16,160 nucleotides of DNA from Clostridia bacterium. Lineage in GTDB: Bacteria; Bacillota; Clostridia; Christensenellales; UBA1242. The notes below the pieces were generated by a model, which saw nothing but the letters and a program-made list of their open reading frames with translations, was not told where the DNA came from and made no database searches. Where the stretch lies: positions 1 through 16,160 of the forward strand of contig JAFULP010000044.1 in the NCBI GenBank assembly GCA_017473285.1, in the 5' to 3' direction. Position numbers and translations under genes: made by a program. Positions 1-6,121 of this stretch are shown here, in pieces; the stretch's first letter is position 1, and the number at the start of each line of letters is the position of its first letter.

Positions 1-1209
1 ACCAATCCATTGCACTAAATTTCCGTCATAGTTTTCAAAAAACTCGTTATTGTCTTGTGGCAAATATGTAGGTGTAATAGTTTTGCCCCACACCACTTCG
101 CCAGTGTAATCCTTATCAACGCCCGCTAGTATGTCGCAAAGTGCTTTGACTACCGAACTATTGCTTGAAATTAGCGCCACTTTTTCGTCCTTGTGGATAG
201 TAAACGATACATTTTTAAACAATCCTTCCTTACTTAAATTTTTAACGGACAAAATATCGTTACCAATACGGCCTTCAAACTTAAAGTCAATATATGGATA
301 TTTACGACTACTTGGCTTTAAGTCTTCAATAGTTAGGCGTTCTAGTTCCTTTTTACGACTAGTTGCTTGACGGCTTTTACTAGCGTTTGCCGAGAACCTT
401 GCAATAAATTCTTGCAATTCCTTGGCACGCTGTTCCATCTTCTTGTTTTGGTCCTTCATTTGACGAAGCATCAATTGGCTACTTTCGTACCAGAAATCGT
501 AGTTACCTACAAACATATTAATTTTGCCATAGTCAATGTCGCAAATATTGGTGCACACTTTGTTTAAAAAGTGACGATTGTGCGATACGATAATTACTGT
601 ATTTTCAAAGTTTAAAATAAAGTTTTCAAGCCAACGAATAGTTTTTACATCCAAGTTGTTAGTTGGTTCGTCCAAAATCAAGTTGTCAGGGTTTGAAAAT
701 AATGCTTGTGCAAGCAATATTTTAACCTTGATTTTACTATCAATGTTGCCCATAAGTTCGTAGTGCAAAACGCTTGGTACATCTAGTGAATTAAGCAATG
801 CTTGTGCTTCACTTTCCGCTTCCCAGCCGTTCATATCCATAAATTCTTGGGTTAAATATGCCAACTTTTCGCCTTCTTCATCGGTCAAATCGCCTTTGGC
901 ATAATACATTTCCTGCTCGTCCATAATTTCAACCAAGCGCTTATGTCCTAGCAAAACTGTACGCACAGCGGTGCAATCATTATACTTTTCTTGGTTTTGC
1001 TCCAATACTGACAAGCGTTCATTTTTAGGTATAATCACTTCACCCTTATTAGGTTCAATATCGCCCGCCAAAATCTTCATAAATGTAGACTTGCCCGCAC
1101 CATTTGCGCCAATTACGCCATAGCAATTGCCCTTATTAAATTTTAAATTAACATCTTCAAATAATTTTCTGCTTCCAAATTGCAGACTTACTCCACTTAC
1201 TGTTATCAT
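1..1209 (-). CDS. ABC-F family ATPase, YkpA/YbiT type (partial, C-terminus off the window)
   Basis: This is a soluble tandem-ATPase ABC-F protein; the family acts on the ribosome as translation factors and has no membrane domain. The 403 codons present cover the first nucleotide-binding domain, the linker and the start of the second; relatives are about 540 residues. In domain 1 the Walker A GANGAGKST is at residues 34-42, Walker B LDEPTNNLD has D180/E181, and the switch histidine is H210. The linker ends in the conserved RFSANASKSRQATSR segment typical of YkpA/YbiT. The start ATG has an AGGAGAG ribosome binding site. Odd points: the signature of domain 1 is not LSGGQ (a YbiT/YkpA trait), the switch reads SHNRH rather than SHDRH, and the second Walker A is degenerate (ISSNSSVVKA, about 347-356), as in B. 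subtilis YkpA. The exact ribosomal role of this subfamily is not settled. Confidence 0.9.
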   Translation of the reverse strand, partial: MITVSGVSLQFGSRKLFEDVNLKFNKGNCYGVIGANGAGKSTFMKILAGDIEPNKGEVIIPKNERLSVLEQNQEKYNDCTAVRTVLLGHKRLVEIMDEQEMYYAKGDLTDEEGEKLAYLTQEFMDMNGWEAESEAQALLNSLDVPSVLHYELMGNIDSKIKVKILLAQALFSNPDNLILDEPTNNLDVKTIRWLENFILNFENTVIIVSHNRHFLNKVCTNICDIDYGKINMFVGNYDFWYESSQLMLRQMKDQNKKMEQRAKELQEFIARFSANASKSRQATSRKKELERLTIEDLKPSSRKYPYIDFKFEGRIGNDILSVKNLSKEGLFKNVSFTIHKDEKVALISSNSSVVKALCDILAGVDKDYTGEVVWGKTITPTYLPQDNNEFFENYDGNLVQWIG

Positions 1210-1384
1210 ATTTCTCTCCTATTTTTATGTTAATAACAAATGCTTTAAAGCACTATTTAATAACATCTTATTACATTGCTTAATTAGTTTAACATAGTTT
1301 TATCATATAGTCAATAGCCAATCACATTTATCAACGATTATCAATTAATTGGCTTATTTTTTTAGTTTGTTAACCCATAAATAA

Positions 1385-1424
1385 GAAGGTTTGATTAGGC
1401 TATTTACTTACCTTTCAAGCCTTC
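1385..1424 (-). terminator. weak terminator-like hairpin after nrdR
   Basis: A 9-bp stem with one G-U pair (1385-1393 with 1416-1424) lies just after the nrdR stop codon. On the minus strand it is followed by the T-rich stretch TTATTTATGG. The T tract is poor, so this is a weak intrinsic terminator candidate only. The rest of 1210-1434 is AT-rich with nothing else I can support. Confidence 0.3.
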
Positions 1425-1434
1425 CAACATTTAG

Positions 1435-1866
1435 TTATTGATTAATAAATTTGCGCACATCGTCAAAACTATTGCAATCAGTGTGTTGCGTGTAATACAC
1501 CAATGCTGAAATTGTGTCCAATTCCATCAAACAATCAACTGCCACTTTTACAATATCGTGTGTGCTAATATCTTGACTATTAAGCCCTAAAAGCAACTTT
1601 TCAACCCTATCCGCCAAGTCGTTAACATCAATATCGTCACGGCAATATGTGGCATAACGCAAACTTTCAGTCAACTTTTCAATCTTAAATGGCTCACGCT
1701 CGTTATACACATTGGTAACCACCATAGGATTGGTTTCCACCGTTTCATAGGTAGTAAAGCGCTTGCCACACTTAACACATTCCCTTCTTCTTCTAATTGC
1801 AGTGTCCTTTAAATATCTACTATCTACAACTTTACTGTCATTAGAACCGCAAAATACACATTTCAT
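1435..1866 (-). CDS. nrdR: Transcriptional repressor NrdR
   Basis: NrdR senses ATP/dATP and represses ribonucleotide reductase operons. The protein (143 aa, usual family length about 150) opens with MKCVFCG and has the zinc ribbon cysteines C3, C6, C30 and C33 with the RRRRECVKCGKRFTTYE block, followed by an ATP-cone. I start it at the ATG at 1866 rather than a GTG at 1875: the family begins MKC, and the AGGTG ribosome binding site sits 6 nt before this ATG (it would overlap the GTG). The ATP-cone is divergent: the usual V-x-K-R/K-D-G motif before EPF reads VVTNVYNEREPF, and the C-terminal VAYVRFASVYR-like stretch reads ISALVYYTQHTD. It lies downstream of ylmC in the same direction, an arrangement I recall from other clostridia. 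Candidate NrdR boxes lie 104-150 bp upstream, suggesting autoregulation. Confidence 0.93.
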   Translation of the reverse strand: MKCVFCGSNDSKVVDSRYLKDTAIRRRRECVKCGKRFTTYETVETNPMVVTNVYNEREPFKIEKLTESLRYATYCRDDIDVNDLADRVEKLLLGLNSQDISTHDIVKVAVDCLMELDTISALVYYTQHTDCNSFDDVRKFINQ

Positions 1867-1969
1867 AATTATCACCTACTCTTATAACCTAATTATTACA
1901 CAATTTAAAAAAAATTACAACCAATTTTGATAGATTTAATTTGATTTTCCTTATAAATTTCAAATTTAA

Positions 1970-2016
1970 ACACATTTTGTTGTACAAAACAAAAAATTTA
2001 ACACAATTTGTTGTGT
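1970..2016. promoter_or_regulatory. Tandem NrdR boxes upstream of nrdR
   Basis: Box 2 (2001-2016, ACACAATTTGTTGTGT) matches the published NrdR box consensus acaCwAtATaTwGwGt at 14 of 16 positions and is a clean inverted repeat. Box 1 (1970-1985, ACACATTTTGTTGTAC) matches at 11 of 16. The two starts are exactly 31 bp apart, three helical turns, which is the usual geometry of NrdR box pairs. They sit in the 268-bp gap between ylmC and nrdR. A weak minus-strand promoter (TTGTGT, 16-bp spacer, TACAAC) would overlap both boxes, but I do not trust it on its own. There is no gene on the plus strand to serve. Confidence 0.7.
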
Positions 2017-2134
2017 TTTGCTTTAATGTATTATCTTGCAAATTTAAATGCAAGCCAAGTTTAAAATGTGCACTATGTTGTTACACAAATTAATATCAAT
2101 GTCTTATTAATTAAGAGTTTATGCCATCACAAAA

Positions 2135-2455
2135 CTATTTGTCAACATCAATAGTGTTTGAACCTAAAGCGAGTGATTTTTTAGGCGGTGGGTTTGGTTT
2201 TGTATGGTTATTGTTGATAAATAACTCTACCAAAATCACATCAACACCAATTTTGCATATGCAATCAAAGGGAATAAAAATTTCCTTGCCAGACCTAAAA
2301 CACGACAGCCAACCACAAGAAGGGCTTGGCACAATAAGCCCTAACACTTTGCAACTTTTGACATCTATAACAATATCAATAATATGTCCTAATGTTTTGC
2401 CGTCAACCACATTGATTACTTGTTTGCATTTTAAATCTAAAAACGATGTTTCCAT
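2135..2455 (-). CDS. PRC-barrel protein, YlmC/YmxH family (sporulation-associated)
   Basis: A 106-aa PRC-barrel protein. The family is known mainly from spore-forming Firmicutes and its biochemical role is unclear. The first 80 residues carry the hallmark pattern: a short strand with KQVINVVDGKTLGHIIDIVID, then KVLGLIVPSPS, then EIFIPFDCICKIGVDVILVEL. The tail (about 81-106) is a K/P/N-rich extension without recognisable structure. The plus-strand reading frame over the same DNA is a shadow. The start ATG has no visible ribosome binding site: the 15 nt before it are TTATATATTAACAA-like and come straight after a terminator T-run. Either the mRNA is near-leaderless from a local promoter (TTAGCA, 17 bp, TATTAT) or the gene is read through from an upstream structured leader. 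It precedes nrdR in the same direction. Confidence 0.85.
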   Translation of the reverse strand: METSFLDLKCKQVINVVDGKTLGHIIDIVIDVKSCKVLGLIVPSPSCGWLSCFRSGKEIFIPFDCICKIGVDVILVELFINNNHTKPNPPPKKSLALGSNTIDVDK

Positions 2456-2470
2456 TTGTTAATATATAAT

Positions 2471-2522
2471 AAAAAAAGCCCTAAAATATGCTAATTTTGT
2501 AATATTTTGCATATTTAAGGCT
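2471..2522 (-). terminator. Intrinsic terminator/attenuator 15 nt before the ylmC start
   Basis: The arms 2477-2491 and 2509-2522 pair over about 13 bp with one mismatch and one bulge around a 17-nt loop. On the minus strand the hairpin is followed by seven T (2477-2471). It would stop transcription coming from the dehydrogenase side, or from the structured element at 2540-2673, just before ylmC. The plus side has a weaker ATTTTTAT tract but no plus-strand gene to terminate. Confidence 0.6.
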
Positions 2523-2673
2523 ATTTTTATAAACTATGCGAAGTAAATTTTAAAACAAGTTTAAAATTTTAAATTGTAAATGCAATTTGCTCGCAAACTC
2601 GCACTTCTCAAGTGTGTATAACCATCAGTTGCTGTCAAATATCCCTTCGGGCTGCTTGACGACAACTTCCGAT
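2471..2673 (-). ncRNA. Candidate structured RNA or attenuator leader of ylmC (about 200 nt)
   Basis: Read on the minus strand, this interval begins at a predicted start site (A at 2673) and ends at the terminator T-run. In order it holds: an 11-bp hairpin with one C-A mismatch (2667-2656 with 2638-2627) capped by a CCCGAAGGG mini-stem; a 5-bp hairpin CACTT/AAGTG (2614-2602); a 6-bp hairpin AAATTG/CAATTT (2588-2571); a perfect 10-bp hairpin (2569-2560 with 2554-2545); then the terminator. The 5' GAAGT (2669-2665) can also pair with ACTTC (2544-2540), closing the first four hairpins in a multibranch loop. No open frame of note runs through it. It could be a free-standing sRNA or a riboswitch-like leader; I do not recognise the class. 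Confidence 0.4.
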
Positions 2674-2679
2674 AATATA

Positions 2680-2709
2680 AGTATATGAATTTTATTTTGT
2701 TTATGCTAA
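2680..2709 (-). promoter_or_regulatory. Promoter candidate for the ylmC-side structured RNA
   Basis: A -35-like TTAGCA (2709-2704, 4 of 6 to consensus), an 18-bp spacer and a -10 TATACT (2685-2680, 5 of 6) are read on the minus strand. Transcription would start at the A at 2673, directly at the 5' edge of the structured element. The -35 is modest, so this is only a candidate. The remaining part of the gap, 2710-2770, is AT-rich and otherwise empty. Confidence 0.35.
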
Positions 2710-2770
2710 CATCATAATCTAAATTAAAATATTATGCATTTATATTATGATTTAACTCCTATAAGCACTG

Positions 2771-3529
2771 TTACAAACTATAACCCTTGTCAACTATAAT
2801 TTCTTGACCAGTGATTGCACTTGATTCATCACTTGCAAGGAATAGCACCACATTGGCAACATCGATAGGCTTGCAAATGCCCACTTCCAAGTTGCCATAA
2901 TTGTCCATTGCTGTGTACATATCTTTGTCCAAATCGCTTGAAGTTGATGTGGTCATAGGTGTAAGCACCGAGCCTGGGCAAACGGCATTACATCTAATGC
3001 CAGTGCCCGCAAAACGCATTGCTGTATTGCGTGTTAAACCAAGCATTGCCGCCTTGGTAGAACAATATACTGAACCACCAAAGCCCTTAGCGCCAGCAAT
3101 TGATGAAATATTAACAATTGAGCCACCACCTTGCTTTAGCATTTGGTTGCTTGCATATTTCATACAAAGCATTGTTCCAAAGGTGTTAATTTTGGTAACC
3201 CATTCCCAGTCTTCTATCTTAAATTTATCCACTGGCAACAAGCCCTTTTCTAGCACACCAGCGTTGTTAATCATAATATCAACACGCTTGTACTTTTTGA
3301 TTGCTTTGTTAAAACAATTTTTAACATCGTCTTCGCTTGAAATATCGGTAGGTATCATCATATAATCTGCACCCATTTTTTTCAAGGTTTTAGCGATGTT
3401 GTCCTTTTGGCTAGCGCCAAGGGATGCTACTACCACTTTTGCGCCTTCTTTGGCAAATAGTTCGGCAATTGCTTCCCCTATACCTGAATTGCCACCTGTT
3501 ACAATGGCTACTTTATCTTTTAATCTCAT
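2771..3529 (-). CDS. Short-chain dehydrogenase/reductase (SDR), NAD(P)-dependent
   Basis: A 252-aa classical SDR, normal family length, cytosolic. The Rossmann cofactor motif TGGNSGIG is at residues 11-18, the NNAG strand motif at 88-91, and the catalytic tetrad appears as N115, S142, Y155 and K159 (YCSTK). The C-terminal half has the usual PGSVLTPM loop and the ITGQEIIVDKG ending seen in FabG-like and sugar or steroid dehydrogenase SDRs. The substrate cannot be read from sequence: a FabG-type 3-oxoacyl reductase, a bile-acid or hydroxysteroid dehydrogenase and a polyol dehydrogenase are all possible, and no lipid or sugar genes sit next to it. The start ATG has a strong GGGGGA ribosome binding site. 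It has its own promoter candidate and stands alone between parC and the ylmC region. Confidence 0.9.
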   Translation of the reverse strand: MRLKDKVAIVTGGNSGIGEAIAELFAKEGAKVVVASLGASQKDNIAKTLKKMGADYMMIPTDISSEDDVKNCFNKAIKKYKRVDIMINNAGVLEKGLLPVDKFKIEDWEWVTKINTFGTMLCMKYASNQMLKQGGGSIVNISSIAGAKGFGGSVYCSTKAAMLGLTRNTAMRFAGTGIRCNAVCPGSVLTPMTTSTSSDLDKDMYTAMDNYGNLEVGICKPIDVANVVLFLASDESSAITGQEIIVDKGYSL

Positions 3530-3552
3530 AATTCCCCCATATTTATATAAAC

Positions 3553-3582
3553 ATTGTAGAATAGTTATACCCTTTTAAACAA
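3553..3582 (-). promoter_or_regulatory. Promoter candidate of the SDR gene
   Basis: TTGTTT (3582-3577), an 18-bp spacer and TACAAT (3558-3553) are read on the minus strand. The leader would be about 16 nt and would include the GGGGGA ribosome binding site. It lies in the 83-bp gap after the parC stop, where I see no convincing terminator. Confidence 0.35.
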
Positions 3583-3612
3583 AGTTAATACATTTATAAA
3601 TTTACACTTAGT

Positions 3613-6120
3613 CTATTGCAAATAAATTGTTGCAGATTTAACCTTTTGCAATGCTTTGGTCTTAATAATTGGCTTGCCTGCCCCTGTACGAGATGTTACT
3701 GGCACATCGTTTACATCCATTACATTTAGATTTCCTTTGCTGTCCACAACCACAATTTCGCCTGCAACTACTGGTGAAATTGCATAAGCCACTTGCTCAC
3801 TACCCGATGTAACTTTTAGCCCTTTACGATTGCGGGCGCTTATTCCAAATTCGGTTAACGACACACGCTTAGCGCTAGATGTATCAGTTACAACAAGCAC
3901 CTTGTCGCCAAGATTTACTTGAGAAGCAAAGCATACTTTGTCGCCTTCGTTTAGGCTCATACCAATCACGCCACTACCAGCACGCTTTTGCTTAGGCACA
4001 GATGCATATTCAAAGTTAACCGCCATGCCAAGTTTGGATATCATAATTGTGCTACCCATATTGTAGTTTGGCTGAACACCAATTAACCTATCAAAATCGT
4101 GCAATCCAAGTGCGTCAACTACCGGCTTGTTTACCACAAATTCGCTCATATCGCTACGCTTAATATATCCATCGTGGGTAAACATAATTAGTTCGCCTTC
4201 GCCATTAAATTCGTCCATTTCAAATATATTTACAATCTTTTCGTTAACTTCAGCCTTTGCCACTTGCGATAAGTTTGTGCCACGACCGTTAAACTTGCAT
4301 ACAGGAATATCTCCTACACAAATCTTGTACATATTGCCAAGATTGGTAAATGCACAAATATATGCATTCGATGTGGTTTTTAATATATCTTTATGAAGCA
4401 CATTAACGTTATTGTACTTGTCAAAACTGTATGAGCCAAGTTGTGCATTAATAACAATATTTTTAACCCTTAATCCATCATCACTTACCGCCACCAAGCA
4501 TTCGGTGTTAGTAAGTTTTTCAATAGGTGTCATCACATATGTTTCGTGTTCTTCCACTACTTCGGTTTTACGAGTGGTTGGATAGCGCTTTTTGATATCC
4601 AATATCTCACGCTTAACCACGGTCATTTGTCTTGCACGGCTTGATAGTATCTTTAAGTATTCTTCAATCTTAGCCTTCAAGTCAGCCATTTCTTGCTCAA
4701 TTTTGGTGGTTTCAAGGTTGGTAAGTCTTGCCAACTTCATGTCAAGTATTGCCACCGCTTGAACTTCGGTTAATTTAAACCTTTCCATAAGTCTTGTTTT
4801 GGCTTGAGCAGTAGATTCACTGCTTTTGATAATAGCAATCACTTCGTCAATATTTTGAATAGCAATCAATAGCCCTTCCAAAATATGTACACGAGCCACT
4901 GCTCTATCATAGTCGTACTGAGTACGCTTGCGTATGATATCTACTTGGAAATCAACATAACATTTTAAGTATTCAAGCAAGCCCAATTGTTTAGGTGCGC
5001 CATCTACAATAGCTACTACATTTAGGTTAAAGTTTTGTTGCATTTCGGTATGCTTAAGTAGTAATGCAATAATACTATCTGGGTCGCCGTCCTTTTTAAC
5101 GGTGATTACCGCACGCATACCAGATTTGTCACTTTCATCGGTGATTTCTACAATATTATTAAGCGCACCCTTGACTTTGTCCTTCACTTCCATTATATGT
5201 TGCAAGAATAATGATTTGTTTACTTGGTAAGGAAGTTCGGTAATTACAATATTGGTTTTGCCATTACTTAGTTCTTCCTTATGAAACTTCGCTCTAAGAG
5301 TAACCTTACCACGGCCAGTTTCGTACGCTTCAATCATATCTTTGCCAGTGGACATTATGCCACCAGATGGAAAATCTGGACCTTTTACATACTTTAATAT
5401 TTCAGGCAAAGTTATGCTTGGATTGTCAATATATGCAACGGTTGCATCAATCATTTCACCCAAATTGTGTGGCGGAATATTGGTAGCCAAGCCTACAGCA
5501 ATACCGCTTGCGCCGTTTACAAATAGGTTTGGAAATCTACCAGGAAAATAATCAGGTTCCTTTAATGTGTCATCAAAGTTTAGGCTATATGACACGGTGT
5601 CCTTTTCAATGTCGGTCATAAGTTCTAGCGATAACTCACTAAGGCGGGCTTCGGTATAACGATATGCCGCTGGCTTGTCGCCGTCGATTGAGCCAAAGTT
5701 GCCATGACCTTCAATTAGTGGCACATTTATAGTAAAATCTTGCGCCATACGAGTTAGTGCATCATACACCGAACTATCGCCGTGTGGATGATATCTACCC
5801 AATACATCACCCACGATTTTAGCACATTTTCTAAATGGCTTATCAGGGGTTAACCCCAATTCTTGCATTGTATAAAGTATACGCCGTTGAACGGGCTTTA
5901 AGCCGTCTTCTACTCGTGGTAATGCACGGTCCATAATAACAAATTCGGAGTATGGCAACATACTTGAGTGCATTACTTCTTCAACGGTTTTTTCATAAAT
6001 TTCGCCTTTAGGGGATTCAATAATCTTTTTAGCCTTGGCATCTAACGAACGCTTTTTAGTACGCTTGGTAGTTGTGTCAGGTTTAAACATATTAATTTGG
6101 TCGTCATCAAAAATATCCAT
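3613..6120 (-). CDS. parC: Type IIA DNA topoisomerase subunit A, clostridial ParC type
   Basis: The breakage-reunion subunit of a type II topoisomerase; with its partner it passes one DNA duplex through another to decatenate or relax DNA. Of 835 residues, about 45-530 form the winged-helix/tower core and 535-835 the beta-pinwheel C-terminal domain. The catalytic tyrosine is Y155 (AYRYTEARL), preceded by RYHPHGDSSVYD, where S116 and D120 correspond to the quinolone-resistance positions (E. coli GyrA S83/D87), both wild type. The C-terminal domain has no QRRGGKG GyrA box; the matching place (about 609-617) reads KFNGRGTNL. This and the EVMHSSMLPYSEFVIMDRALPRVEDG start match the second, ParC-like clostridial pair rather than gyrase. 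It starts one base after the partner's TAG, so it is co-transcribed and probably coupled. An N-terminal extension of about 40 charged residues is unassigned. Confidence 0.85.
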   Translation of the reverse strand: MDIFDDDQINMFKPDTTTKRTKKRSLDAKAKKIIESPKGEIYEKTVEEVMHSSMLPYSEFVIMDRALPRVEDGLKPVQRRILYTMQELGLTPDKPFRKCAKIVGDVLGRYHPHGDSSVYDALTRMAQDFTINVPLIEGHGNFGSIDGDKPAAYRYTEARLSELSLELMTDIEKDTVSYSLNFDDTLKEPDYFPGRFPNLFVNGASGIAVGLATNIPPHNLGEMIDATVAYIDNPSITLPEILKYVKGPDFPSGGIMSTGKDMIEAYETGRGKVTLRAKFHKEELSNGKTNIVITELPYQVNKSLFLQHIMEVKDKVKGALNNIVEITDESDKSGMRAVITVKKDGDPDSIIALLLKHTEMQQNFNLNVVAIVDGAPKQLGLLEYLKCYVDFQVDIIRKRTQYDYDRAVARVHILEGLLIAIQNIDEVIAIIKSSESTAQAKTRLMERFKLTEVQAVAILDMKLARLTNLETTKIEQEMADLKAKIEEYLKILSSRARQMTVVKREILDIKKRYPTTRKTEVVEEHETYVMTPIEKLTNTECLVAVSDDGLRVKNIVINAQLGSYSFDKYNNVNVLHKDILKTTSNAYICAFTNLGNMYKICVGDIPVCKFNGRGTNLSQVAKAEVNEKIVNIFEMDEFNGEGELIMFTHDGYIKRSDMSEFVVNKPVVDALGLHDFDRLIGVQPNYNMGSTIMISKLGMAVNFEYASVPKQKRAGSGVIGMSLNEGDKVCFASQVNLGDKVLVVTDTSSAKRVSLTEFGISARNRKGLKVTSGSEQVAYAISPVVAGEIVVVDSKGNLNVMDVNDVPVTSRTGAGKPIIKTKALQKVKSATIYLQ

Positions 6121-6121
6121 A

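Noticed and set aside
1316..1354. Inverted repeat AGCCAAT/ATTGGCT followed by T-run on the plus strand
   Set aside because: It has the orientation of a plus-strand terminator, but no plus-strand gene precedes it; the stem is 7 bp with a 25-nt loop and could be chance in AT-rich DNA.
2121..2462. 113-aa plus-strand open frame
   Set aside because: It is the antisense shadow of the YlmC/YmxH-type gene, which has clear family motifs on the minus strand.
2471..2673. 6S RNA
   Set aside because: Size fits, but the segment forms a row of separate hairpins, not one long rod with a central bubble and paired ends.
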